Below, piece after piece: positions 11,701 to 22,555 of a stretch of 64,000 bases of DNA. The DNA is taken from the NCBI GenBank assembly GCA_018350325.1, contig JAEVLN010000010.1:1-64000 (forward strand), in the 5' to 3' direction. The translations under genes and the position numbers were made by a program. The notes below the pieces were generated by a model. That model searched no databases and was not told where the DNA came from. It saw only the letters and a list, made by a program, of their open reading frames with translations. Position 1 is the first letter of the stretch, and the number at the start of each line of letters is the position of its first letter. The stretch is from Globodera rostochiensis (taxonomy: Eukaryota > Nematoda > Chromadorea > Rhabditida > Heteroderidae).

Positions 11701-14700
11701 GCAGAGATCGGTGGAGCTAAAACGCGCTTTTTGAAATTTATTAGCAGCGATGCGTCGAGAACAATTTTGCCAGACAGAAGCGGCGATTTGTTGCTTGAAA
11801 AGCTGTGGGAAGAAGAAAGGGTGGCCGACGAATGTAAGAAAAAGCAATTAGTACTTTATTAGTTTCAGTTGACACCGACTCGACTCGAGAGCAGGGATCT
11901 CAAATTGCCTTATTTTTAAGGCAAATGCCATAATTTTGGAAAATTTGCCTTATTGTTTGCCATATTTTTAACTTTGTTCATTTTTAATGGAAAAATGATA
12001 ATTCCCGAATATAGTGTTTCTCGATTCGTACAATTTGAAATTATTGGGTGAAAAATCTCTTAACAAATTGAGTAAAAAATTCAAAATTTTCTCGTCGGCG
12101 CCTATCGGCACTGCCGACCCCTCCCCCTCCCCCTAAATAAAGCAGAATTCTCATAAAAAATGGGTTTTTTGAAAATTCCTGAAGACTACTGCCATATTTT
12201 GACCCCTCGATGCCATAAAAATGCCATATTTTTAGCGCCAGTTGCCATATTTTGTCGCAGATGTGTTGAGATCCCTGCTCGAGAGTCGATTTTTTTTTAA
12301 AAACCAAAAAAAAATTTCTTTTTTCAAAGTAGGGAAATGTTGAACGAGATATTTGTCTTCTTCGCTTAGCTTCGGGAAAATTTCGAAAATTTTCTTGCTC
12401 TTTTATTTGCATTTTTAAAATCATTTTTAGTGTTCAATAACGACTCTCTGCTGAGTTCACTTTATTCAGCCTTTTTGATCACGCGCGATTCGATGGCGTG
12501 GTTAAGCATCAAATTAAAGGTGAAAAGAGAACACAAATTTAATTTAAATTTTTTAAATATTTTTTTTCAGTTGGATTTGTTCGTTTTTGTCCGGTGGTTC
12601 AATGCCAAAATTTCACTTTTCACTGGCAACAACAATTCGTTGCACGCGCGGCGTCTTGCCAAATTTTGGGCACAAACCAAACTTTTGTTTGTCCAACTTT
12701 ACGACCGTTGGTTTGATGAGCAAATGGACGAAATGCCAAACTTTGAAATTTATCAATTGCATTTTTTGAACGAATTAAATTTATTTTTGGAAAAGCTTTT
12801 GCGGGGAAAACAAACGAAAATGGAAAATGGTGTGGAAGAAGAATTGAGAAAAACCATTAAAAAAAGTCAAATAGCATACGAAATCGGCAAAATTATAGGC
12901 AAAGAAAATGCAAAAAAAAATAACAAAAATTCGGAAGGGACATACAAAAAGTTGGAAGAACAATTGATGGAATTGCACATCAAAACAATTCATAAATTGG
13001 CCGAAGAAGACGCGCATTTTATGGACAGGCTAAAATTTAGTAGGCTTTAATTTAATTCAATTTAATTTGAATAATAATTTATGAATCATTCATTTTCAGA
13101 CTCCGATGAATTGCCAGAATATTTGGGCAAAGAAACGTTGGTGCAAATTTGGAAAGAAATTGACGGAATTCGTTTTGGAACATCTGAGACAAAATTGGAC
13201 GAGAAATGCAAAACGTCGGCAGAAGAATCGCAGGCAAAATTAAAAAAGAAAAAATCAAAAAGCAAAAAGCATAAAAATGCCGACGATAAAACGGCACAAG
13301 TTTATGAAAAATTGGCGGAAGAAGAGGGGACGACCACCCCAAAAACAACCAAAACAGAAAAGCAACAAAAAGCAGAGGGTACGGTAGACAAAACGGATAC
13401 GGTAGGGGAAGAAGCATTTGAAGAAGGCGACGACCAGCAGACGACAAATCAGTCCAGTGGCAGCAGAAGAATGCCATCATCGATGGTCATTAGTTGTTCA
13501 AACAGAAAAACACCCAAAACGGAATTGCCATTAATCGGCCAACAAAAGCAACAAAAAGCAGAGGGTACGGTAGACAAAACGGATACAGTAGGGGAAGAAG
13601 CATTTGAAGAAGGCGACGACCAGCAGACGACAAATCAGTCCAGTGGCAGCGCAAGAATGCCATCATCGATGGTCATTAGTTGTTCAAATGACAATTTTGA
13701 TTATTTAGCAGTCCATGGAGTTGAAGCGGAAGCTGAGGGAATAAAACTAAACAATTTTGCCGATGATCAATTTTTGCTATTGCAATATGCCGAATTTGTG
13801 GCTGCTGCAATGGCATCAACCGAACAACAAAATGATCGCGCCGACATTGCCAAACTGATCAAATTGCTTAATGTTGGCGCTTTGATCAACGAAATTTTCC
13901 ATCGGATGGAAGCGATTGAATGGTGGGGCGGCGACCGGTGGCAAAATGCCAAGGCAAAAAAGCGAATTGTTGCGCGGTGGGAATGCCTTTTGGAGTCGAA
14001 AAATGCTCGCAACGATTCACCGGAGGGCTTTTTGTTGAAACTTACCGAACTTTTGCGTGACGTGCTGCGGGAAATGGACGGATTTTGGGCAAATTCGGAG
14101 AAATTTGAGAACAATTTAAGCATTAATGAAAATGATCGGAATGTTATTGAATTTGGTGGCAATTGTCAAGAATTGGTCAACCAATTGCACAGTCGCAACT
14201 TTGGCATTGCCATCGCTGGGGAGAAAGTAAATAATTGGGCAAAAATGAGCAACATTCAGAAAAAAATGGCACTTTTAAACCTTTTTGGCAAATCCGACGA
14301 TGGCATTGAAGATGAAACAAAAAATGAGAAAATATTTGCTAAATTTATCAGAAATTTGGAGCTGTTCAAAAAAGCAGAAACACAGCGCGAATTGGGTGCG
14401 TGCCAATTTGGAAGATTTGGGGGCTTAAATTATTAAATAAATTTGAAAATATTTTAATAATTTAGACCAAATTATATTTTTACAATATAAAAACGATTCA
14501 AATTTAACGCAATTTATTGAAAAGAAGGACAAATCAAATTTTGACAATAATTCAAAAATATTTCCAACTGAAAAATGGCAAGAATTAAATTCAACCGATG
14601 AAATCGAAAGAAAATTGAACGAAACTGAAAAAGTATTGGAAAATATTTTTATATTATTTATATATTTAATGATTAGAACTATTTTAGGTGAAAAATGCTC

Positions 14701-17674
14701 TAAAATTGGATGATTTGAATGGACGAGAAATTGTCAAACATTTATTGATCAAATTAAGTATAATATTCAACGATTGGGTAACAATTTTATTTTATTCTTT
14801 AGCAAATTTTTACATAATTTGTTTTTTTCCCCAAATAAGTCTGATGAAGCCAGATTTTTATTTCCGAGCTTACATTTTCTGAGGCATACAATTAATAAAT
14901 ATGAGACAATTTGCATTTTGCCGGACGGATTTAATCACAATTTGATTTTTGGCAAATTCGAATGCGATAATTACAAAAACAGCGGCGGCGACAGCGGCGA
15001 ACATTGCTCGGACAATTCACTTTATTGCGCACTTTGCAAGGTTTTATTTATTTAATTTTTATTTTTAAAGTAAAATTATCTTTTAAATTTTAAATTTAAA
15101 AGAAAAAATTCAGAAATTGCATTTAACATTTATACAAAAGCAACCGAACCACGAACTTTCATACGTTCCAATGCTGAAAATTGGCCTTGAGAATGTGCAA
15201 ATTGACGTCAAATTTGTGCAAATCCCCGAATGCTCGCGCATTCCGCGCATAAATTTCAATGCAAAACAATTGGAAATATTTTTGATTAAATTTGCCCAAA
15301 ATATTCACAAATTGGAGGACAATGATCATTTTGACGAAGGCGTGTATTGGCACGAAACTCAGACGAGGAAAGAGTTGAGAAAAAAATATGAAAATGCCGA
15401 AAAGAATAATGCAAAAAGTTTCTAATTTCTAATTTTTAATTATTATGTTTTAAAATTATTTTGTCAGATGCTGAAGAAATGGAAAAATTTGACAAAATCA
15501 CCGAACTCTTTCATTTGAGTCGTAAAAACGCGTTGAGGCAAAGGCAAATGGTCAAAGAGCGCAAAGAAACGCTTTTTGTTTTGTCAGGTTATTAAAATTA
15601 AAAATTAAATTAATTTTTTTATTTATTAATTTAAATAAATATTATATTTTTATCAATTCTAATTTTCCTAATGTATTTTAATTTAATAATATTTATACTT
15701 AGACGACGCATTTTATAAGAAATTGTTGCAATTTTTGCTGCTCAAAAATGATTATGAAACAATAATTAACAAATTTGAATTAAATGATGAGTTTGGCATC
15801 AAAACGTTGGACAAATTCCGCACAATTTTTGCTTATTTGGAGAGATGGGCACAAAGTAAAAATTTAAAAAAAAAACTCAAAATCAAAATTAAAAAAAAAA
15901 AATTCATAATTTCGCAGATAATCACATTTTCTGCCAAACTTTGGGTTATTTGAGCACAAAAATGCTTTTGCTAATGCTGACCAAAGTGTTTCTGCTGTTC
16001 CCCGATTCGACGACGCCTTTTCTGATCGACAAATTCTTTCTCATTTACTCGGAATGGTAAAATAAATAAATAACACACTTTTGCCAATTTGCATTTCAAT
16101 TTTCATCATTTTTCATTTTAAAAATTCATTTTCCAATTTGTATTTCAATTTTCAAATTTATTTGCCAATTTGCATTTTAATTTTCAAATTCATTTTGCCA
16201 ATTTTCATTTCAATTTTCAAATTCATTTTGCCAATTTTCATTTCAATTTTCAAATTCATTTTGCCAATTTGCATTTTAATTTTCAAATTCATTTTGCCAA
16301 TTTCATTTCAATTTTCAAATTTATTTTGCCTATTTGCATTTTTTAATTTCAAATTAATTTTGCTAATTTGCATTTCAATTTTCAAATTCATTTTGCCATT
16401 GCATTTTTTAATTTCAAATTAATTTTGCTAATTTGCATTTCAATTTTCAAATTCATTTTGCCATTGCATTTTTTAATTTCAAATTAATTTTGCTAATTTG
16501 CATTTCAATTTTCAAATTCATTTTGCCAATTTGCAGGAAATGGCCAATGCCCGTCCAACTGACGGAACTCAGCGACAAAAGAAGAGTTGGCGAATTTCTG
16601 AATTGGACGCCGGCAATGGAATGGTTTGGGCGCCGGCACTTTGCCTGGGAAAATTTGCCAAAAAACGTTCGGACGGATTTATTGAAAAATATTCGAAAAG
16701 AAATGGCAATGGCCGTCATAACGCCGACCTTCCCGGAACGGAATTTGGCCGAAAATGTGAACATTTCGAGCGCAAAAGTTTTGCAAAATGAGCTGAAAAA
16801 AGGCACACAATCACAAATTGAATTCAATTAAAATCCAATTTAATTTTATTAAAATGAATTAATATTATAATGATATAGAAATTATATTTGATTATTTATA
16901 GCATTGAAAAAAATACGAATTAGGAGAGATTTGGACGCAATAATCGAACCAATTCGGGCGATTAAATTCACTGAAAAGGCAATTAATTCATACAATTATT
17001 TTTAAAAAAGCTGATTAAATGATTAATTATTTTATAATAATAATTTTTTTTATGGTTTCAGTACGAACATTTCATTGTAGTCGAATGTATTGGGCCCAAA
17101 TTTAACGTCGAAAAGTTTTGTGAATTTGTCGGAAAACGTCTTCGATTTGAATTGCTCGAATTTGTTGAGAAACCGTTGGCCATTTGGGTGGACTTTTGCC
17201 ACGTGTTTCCGAAAATGATCAGCCCAAGAGAATGTTCGTCCGATTCAGAACAGAAAAAGTAATTAAAATTATTTTATTCATTAGATTTATCAATGTAAAA
17301 CTCATTATAATTAAAACTAATTGTTCTACGGCATTTAGCAAAAATTTGAATAATTCAATTTGTGAGAGGTTTTGGCTTGTGGGCATTGAATTGGCACCCA
17401 ATCAGAAGGCCATCAGTGCTTTCAAAGGCAAATTGAAGACAAATTTGCAGAAGAAATTTGACAAAAAAATCAGAAATGACTTTGAGAGGGGAAGCTTTCA
17501 CAACGTTCGGCTAAAGTCGGAGGTCGCCCAGCGGGAAAATCTACAAAATTGGTGCGCAAAATTTTTGGAATTATTAATTATTTTTAAATATTTTTTGAAA
17601 AAATAAAATTACCTTTTACAATTTTAAACCCAATTTAACATTGTCAATTTAGGAGAATTGATCCAACCATTTAA
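8795..17674 (+). CDS. Giant poly(A)-polymerase-like protein, copy 2 (complete)
   Basis: The model has 21 exons and about 1,930 codons with every intron phase matching. Exons 1-9: 8795-9287, 9625-9777, 9853-10271, 10742-11030, 11121-11529, 11607-11833, 12431-12519, 12571-13039, 13100-14395. The rest parallels copy 1 and ends at 17674. Residues about 1-1,280 form a helical, charged region I cannot assign. It includes a Lys-rich stretch ([13 protein letters not shown]) and a duplicated low-complexity block. Residues about 1,280-1,930 follow poly(A) polymerase: nucleotidyltransferase, central and RNA-binding-like domains. The catalytic DxD is replaced ([12 protein letters not shown]) and the third Asp is kept, so this may be a pseudoenzyme; a role in RNA binding is inference. 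PAPs are usually 500-750 residues, so the N-terminal extension is exceptional. ATG 8795 is the first in frame; the frame is open back to an acceptor at 8768, so an upstream exon is possible. Confidence 0.78.
9485..9548. repeat. Short CTCGAG-rich inverted repeat in an intron
   Basis: GAGACTCGAGGCC, an A-run, then CCGAGCC/GGCTCGAGACTCTCGAGC. It lies in the first recognised intron of the polymerase-like gene and is built from the same TCTCGAG words as elements at 10375, 20945, 24281 and 48388. Confidence 0.6.
10290..10606. repeat. CTCGAG-word repeat block in an intron
   Basis: Dense direct and inverted copies of GGTCTCGAGTCTCGG, at 10375-10560, preceded by an imperfect palindrome GTCGGGTTTAGACCGAC (10301-10317). 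The block fills most of intron 3 of the polymerase-like gene. A plus-strand open frame rich in Ser/Arg is a translation of the repeat. Confidence 0.65.
11881..12288. mobile_element. MITE-like element with 23-base terminal inverted repeats
   Basis: The left end is CGACTCGAGAGCAGGGATCTC (11881-11901) and the right end is TTGAGATCCCTGCTCGAGAG (12266-12285). The interior repeats TTGCCATATTTT and carries a C-rich block similar to 41925-41960. It has no coding capacity and sits in the intron between exons 6 and 7 of the polymerase-like gene, leaving the flanking exons intact. Confidence 0.75.
13357..13689. repeat. In-frame 183-base coding duplication
   Basis: Within exon 9 a block of roughly 150 bases is present twice, at 13357-13503 and 13540-13689, period 183 bases. 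It encodes [18 protein letters not shown]... ending [12 protein letters not shown]. The two copies differ by only a few bases and the period is a multiple of three, so the frame is kept. The block is acidic, Gln/Thr/Ser-rich and predicted disordered. Confidence 0.92.
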
Positions 17675-18492
17675 ACGGAGCGGCCAAAGAAAGATTTTAC
17701 AACGTTTTTAATTTGTGTTATTTTGAGATATTAAATGATTTGTCTGGAGAAGAATTTTTGATGATTTAATCGTTTTTAATGCTTTGCAACTTTAAATTCT
17801 GCAAATAATTTTTGTTATGATTAAAAAGGAAAACTCCGTCCCGTCCTCCTTTTTATGGCTTTTTGGGCTTATTTTGGCATCAGAATATCTTTTGCAACAA
17901 ATAAATGAATGGAAATGCCAACTTTTTGTGTTTCGTCCACTCAAAAAGAAAAATAATTCTTCGCCTATTTTTTGTATAAATTGGAGCTTTTGTAAGCCAT
18001 TGAAAATAATGCTAAAAAGGGCTTGAAAAGTTTGCAATTTCCGAATTCGAGATTCATCCAATTTTTGAGTATTTGACGACAACTTGAAAGTCCGTTCTGT
18101 AGCTTGGTGCAACACTATTATCAAAGAAAGCAAAATGCCACGGCATTACTTCTCCAGTTTATAACAAATGGATAATAAAAGGCAATTCAAAGCCCAAAAG
18201 TCCATCAGAATGGTTTTCAAATTATACGTTAAGCTGAGCACAATTCGACCTGACCTTTTAGCTTTTTGGGACTGAATTTCCCTCCGATGTTTCAGTCCCC
18301 GGCACCGTCGGGCGCTCCAATTTTCTTGTAAAAAGTCGGAGACTGGCAAATGTCGCGTTCGCATATTTTTCGATTTTCTCCAGCCCTGACTTCGATGCCT
18401 TGTATTATTCAACATTTAATTTTAAAACAATTTATGTAACTTTTGTCCAAACTAAAAGCTTTGGCTTTGACAAAATTTAGCTGAATAAAATT
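13947..18492. repeat. Segmental duplication, copy B
   Basis: This is the second copy of the sequence at 1-5202. Coding exons are almost identical; the main differences are the shorter intronic minisatellite, several small indels in the downstream spacer and single substitutions such as Met/Arg at the FLFPSLHFL(M/R)H position. Confidence 0.93.
16076..16537. repeat. Intronic AT-rich minisatellite, copy 2
   Basis: The same array as 2104-3176 in the paralogous intron, about 460 bases against about 1,070. It ends in the acceptor TTTGCAG directly before the WPMPV exon. Confidence 0.93.
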
Positions 18493-18748
18493 GGGCGAGA
18501 TGGGGACGGACGGACAATGGACGGACGGGCGGACGCGTGGGCGGGATATGAACAGCCGCCGCAGTCAGTTCGTTCGGTTGGGTGTGAAGCATTCGTTGGA
18601 CGGGCGAAGCCTTCTCTGATTTCATCGGGTGGCCGGCATGACGAAAAGCGGACAGAGTGCGGGCGGTGTACTCGCCGAAGAAGAAGAGCACTCACTCACT
18701 CTTCTCACCATTCTCCGTCATTCGTCCATCCTCAAAACTTCGGGAAAA
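17675..18748. other. Spacer downstream of copy 2, no gene seen
   Basis: To 18492 this is the duplicated spacer. From 18493 the sequence turns G-rich with repeated GGACGGACGG words (about 18505-18540) and then becomes mixed. Several overlapping open frames of 70-95 codons exist on both strands, but none has recognisable splice structure or motifs. Confidence 0.5.
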
Positions 18749-18926
18749 CCCCAACTCGTTCTCCTTTGCCCAACTTTTTTGAACCTTTTTCATTATAACT
18801 TTTTTTTCTAGCGAACCAAATGAAATATTTTTGATATCATTCTAAGTTTGTTTTGGTTCGCTAGAAAAAAAAGTTATACTGAAAAAGGTTCAAAAAAGTT
18901 GGGCAAAGGGGAAGGAGTTGGGGGTC
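18749..18926. mobile_element. Fold-back element, near-perfect long palindrome
   Basis: The left arm is CCCCAACTCGTTCTCCTTTG then CCCAACTTTTTTGAACC, TTATAACTTTTTTTTCTAGC and GAACC. The right arm is its reverse complement with few mismatches (GGTTCGCTAGAAAAAAAAGT ... GGTTCAAAAAAGTTGGGCAA). About 70-75 bases per arm surround a loop of roughly 35 bases. It lies just upstream of the Kunitz gene and would form a stable hairpin. Confidence 0.85.
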
Positions 18927-19030
18927 GGCCAAAACTTCATCTCATCTCATTCCTCTTTTTCATATATCCCCCTCATTTGGTCCAAATCGCATTCATCCCG
19001 TGCCGTGCCGTCCTCGTCCTGTTGTTGAAC

Positions 19031-21932
19031 ATGTCCATGACGGAGTCCCCTCGCAGCATTTTCTTCCTCTGTTGGCTTTTCTCCGCACTTCTTCGCCCAA
19101 CAAATTGCAAGTCCAAGGTTGACTTGTGTGAGTATTACAGGTGATGATCAACTCAGAAGCAATAAATGGCTTAGTAAAATAACGAAGCCGGAGATGGAAT
19201 ATAAAATGTGCGGAACACAAAAATCTTTTAATTTGATTTTTTTGTTCTAATTTATTTTTTAATTTCTTCCTTTATTTTTAAGCTCGGAAGAAATTTTTTT
19301 TGCTATTTCAGAAACAAAATCTTTATGGCCACGCTGATCGGGCCACCTTCAAAACATAAAAGAGAAGAGTTTTGGCCCTATTCTCAACCAATTTCAGAGC
19401 CATTCACAAGCTCAACGAACATCCGGAATGCATTGAAGAAGAGAGTGAGAAATGCAATTTTTTGCTCGGATAAGCCCTCCGGGTCCAGAATTTGAATTAA
19501 ACAAAAATTCATTTCAAAATAATTATTTTATGGAAAAAGTATTATTTGTAATACATAAACAATGCGTTATTATCTAAAATAAATAGGCAAAAATATTAGA
19601 AAGTTCACAAATTTTTTCATAACATTGAAAAAATTAATTTCGAAAATACGGAATTGGCCGTGAACTTCTTACTAAAATTTGAGCATAACGCTCCGTCAAT
19701 GAAAATTTGTTGTTAAACTTTTAAATGCCAAAAACATTTTATGCTTCCGGTCTGAATCCCCCCCCCCCCGCGAACCCCCCACAGCCAAATGTGTCTCGAA
19801 TCCCCTCAGCGTCTTAGCCTAAGCCTAAGCTTGGTCTAAGCTAAGCTTAAGCTTAGACTAGCTTAGGCTTAAGCCTAAGCCTAACAAACACCAAGCCAAG
19901 GTGGCTTAGGCTTAATCTTAGCTTCAGTACGGGACTGAACCAGCCATCGTGGGGGGATTCAGACCGGTAGCCAATTTTTGTTATTTTAAGCTTCCTCCAC
20001 CACCGCTGCAACTCCACGGGACAAGGCGGCGGCGGCCAGCAGCGCGTCGTCAGAAGAAGGCGCGGAGCAATTGCCCTCCTGCTCGGCGTAACGCTTTGCC
20101 CCCCCCCCCACAGATTAATTGGCATACCGGTCTGATCACTTTCCTTCCCCCAAAGGCATGCCCATCTGTTCCAATGCACAGCTGAGTGCGTGCGTGTTAC
20201 AAATCATAAGCATAGACAAATACTTTCAACAAACAGTTGGTTAATTGGACAGAAAATGCAATTACATATTGCCTAGAGCATTTTAATGTAAAATTCTCAC
20301 TGATTTTCGTATCAATTTTCTAATGATTTAAAATTTTATAAAAATTGGTTCGAGGTTTGGGGGGGGGGAGGCAAGTTCCAGTCCTCATTCTGAATGTATG
20401 AGTTTGTTCATCAAAGGTCGGAGGAGTGCCCGAGCAGCGGTCAATTGTGCACCCAATCGGATGGTCAGCGTAAAACGAATTTGTTCATATTTATTTTCAA
20501 AAAAAAACAAATTTAAATTTAAACTTTTTGTTTAAATGGATTTCGTTCAAAAATTTGATCAATTTCTCATTCGGTTCAAAAATCAAAAGCAGCCCTTTAA
20601 GGTACGCAGTGTTGTCAAGATCCCCTGCAGGGTTGTTTGTTTGTTCACTTCTCATCTTCTTCCGCTGCTGCTGATCACCCTAAATATTAATCATTTTTAG
20701 GAATTCCAGTTAGCCACATCAACGCAAAGTCGGGCAACTGTCCGCCGCCCATCGGCATCTCCACGCTGCAGGATGGGAACATCGGTTGCTGGTTGGACAC
20801 CAATTGCCCGGGCATTCAGAAGTGCTGTCTCGAGCCCAACCCGGTGTCGAACATCGCGCGTCGCATTTGTCGTGACCCGGAGGGCGTCAGCAGTCAGTTG
20901 AGGGCAGTGCTGGACGTAAAAAAGCAGACAAATTCTATGTAATTACTAGGGATGCTCGAGACTTGAAATTTACCGAGACTCGAGACCGAAATATGGCACC
21001 GAGACTCGAGACCCAAAATAAAACCAGGAAATTTCTTGACTCGAGAGACTCTCGAGCATCCCTAGAACTACGTCCAGCACTGGCCGCCTGGGCGGTGTAT
21101 AAAGAAACAAATTTTACGAAGCATTGCCTCAGGCGACTCCATCTGCACACTTCCCGTCGGTAATTGCTCTTTATTTTCTTCCCCCCGAAGGGGTAGAGGT
21201 CAGTCCCGTCCCAGCGACTTTGAGACATCATAACTTTATTTAAACTGGACTAAATCACTTAAGCCTTATACCATTGGAAAGCTCTAGATGAATAGAAAGT
21301 ATATATAAAACTAAACAAAGCAGTAAATCAAAGTTTAAAAAAGTTATGATTAGAAAACTACAAAAAATCCCGATTTTTGCTAATTTTACATCATACCTTT
21401 TTTGAAGCTTATCAAAGACTTCAACTTTGTTGTGATGCTTCTTCTACTCATTTAGAGCTTTCGAATGGTATAAGGCTTTTACTGGTTTGGTGCAGGTTGA
21501 GAAGAGTTCTGATGCTTCAAAGTCGCTGGGACGGGACTGGCCCGCTTCGCCCCGAAGGGTTCTTTCTCATTCATTTTTAGTGGTCGGCACTTGTACAGCT
21601 TTCGTCACCCGATATTATTTCGACGCCAGCACGGGAAAGTGCAAATCCTTCCAGGTTTTGAGGCGTTCATACCGTAACCCTTCATTCTCCTCCTCCTCCT
21701 CCCCTATACTGTACCCAGTATTCTGGCTGTGGAGGAAATGCCAACAATTTCCAATCGCTGCAATCGTGCCATTCCACATGTGGACTTCTGGGTTCAAATG
21801 CCGTTGTTCATTTTTCTAAATTTCTGTCCCGCACTGAGTTAAGGCGTTAAGGGCACTCCGTCATGCCCGGGCGATGCCAACGCGGAACTGAACTGTCTGT
21901 TGCCGCACGCGGACGCGTGCCACAACGATCCG
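19031..21932 (+). CDS. Secreted Kunitz-domain protein (3' end not found)
   Basis: Exons 19031-19140, 19398-19444, 20701-20892, 21581-21654, 21719-21791 and 21844-21932 join in phase to 195 codons. Residues 1-28 look like a signal peptide (SIFFLCWLFSALL). Next comes a Cys-rich segment resembling a WAP/lustrin module (NCPPP, GCWLDTNCPGIQKCC). A Kunitz domain follows with all six cysteines: RIC, GTCTAFVTRYYF, GKCKSFQ, YSGCGGNANNF, SCHSTC. The last exon adds more cysteines (CPGDANAELNCLLPHADAC). Kunitz domains usually inhibit serine proteases; the P1 residue after the second Cys is Thr, which is not typical of trypsin inhibition. The intron between the first and second Kunitz cysteines holds two MITE-like elements. 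No terminal exon with a stop is recognised downstream, so the gene may be longer or truncated. Confidence 0.8.
19747..19967. mobile_element. MITE-like element with telomere-like core
   Basis: Terminal inverted repeats are CCGGTCTGAATCCCCCC (19747-19763) and GGGGGGATTCAGACCGG (19951-19967). The interior (about 19813-19920) is a nest of GCCTAAGCCTAAGC / GCTTAGGCTTAAGCC words forming several palindromes. GCCTAA is the complement of TTAGGC, the nematode telomere unit, but the copies are interrupted. It lies in an intron of the Kunitz gene. Confidence 0.8.
20945..21066. mobile_element. Short inverted-repeat element, CTCGAG family
   Basis: The ends are CTAGGGATGCTCGAGA and TCTCGAGCATCCCTAG; the interior repeats ACTCGAGAC. 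It is inserted in the Kunitz-gene intron shortly after the GTCAGT donor at 20893. Bases flanking the right end (ACGTCCAGCACTGGCCGCC) partly mirror sequence just left of it (GCAGTGCTGGACGT), so the insertion may sit inside an older inverted repeat. Confidence 0.8.
21181..21560. mobile_element. MITE-like element, about 380 bases
   Basis: The left arm contains CCCCGAAGGGGTAGAGG then CAGTCCCGTCCCAGCGACTT. The right arm contains AAGTCGCTGGGACGGGACTG then CCCGCTTCGCCCCGAAGGG. Inner parts are also inversely related: AAGCCTTATACCATTGGAAA against TTTCGAATGGTATAAGGCTT. No coding potential is seen. It lies immediately before the exon carrying Kunitz cysteines 2 and 3. Confidence 0.85.
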
Positions 21933-22110
21933 GTGAGAGGAAGCGGTGTTTTGTTTGCATCAAAGGCGTAACCGGATTCCGGGCCATTTTGGGTCCAGAA
22001 TACCGGTTTTCAGTCCCGATTATTTTTTTGGCATCCGGCGGTTTGCATGATCCTAAAATTGCTATGTGTGAGCTGATATCTATAACAACGTGTCAGCAAA
22101 AGTTGATATA

Positions 22111-22436
22111 TTTATGCCGGTATAAAATGTAAAAAATATCGAATAATTTATAGAATATAAAAAAGTGATACTTCTTATTCCATCTTATTTAGGAAAAGAG
22201 GACAAAAGTCCAATGTTTTTCCACATAAATAAAAAGGGGTGATCTTTTCCCTTATAGCATGATTATGCCGGTATAAAATGTAAAAAATATTGAATAATTT
22301 ATAGAATATAAAAAAGTGATACTTCTTATTATTCTTATTTTGGAAAAGAGGACAAAAGGGGTGGTCTTTTCCCTTATAGCATGATTATGCCGGTATAAAA
22401 TGTAAAAAATATTGAATAATTTATAGAATATAAATT
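22111..22436. repeat. Three-copy tandem repeat, about 120-150 bases
   Basis: The word TTATGCCGGTATAAAATG recurs at about 22112, 22264 and 22385. The first two copies are followed by AAAAAATAT(C/T)GAATAATT, an AAAAAGTGATACTTC segment and a GGAAAAGAGGACAAAAG segment. The second spacing is shorter because about 30 bases are missing. Confidence 0.85.
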
Positions 22437-22517
22437 TCGAGAGGCCCGGGTGGGGTGCCGGTTTTGCTTTTTCTCAAAAATCCCCGGTAACACTTCCGGT
22501 CGAATCGCTTTTGTCCA

Positions 22518-22555
22518 CCCCCCCCCCCCCCCGGGGGGGGGGGGGGGGGGGGGGG
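22518..22555. repeat. Poly(C)-poly(G) palindrome
   Basis: A run of 15 C (22518-22532) is followed directly by 23 G (22533-22555). Either a true hairpin-forming homopolymer pair or an assembly artefact joining two strands of a C-tract. Confidence 0.9.

Noticed and set aside
18517..18811. Plus-strand open frames of 60-93 codons upstream of the Kunitz gene
   Set aside because: They overlap GGAC repeats and the fold-back element and lack splice partners or motifs.
19813..19920. True interstitial telomere array
   Set aside because: Only two or three uninterrupted GCCTAA units occur at a time and the block is bounded by MITE termini.
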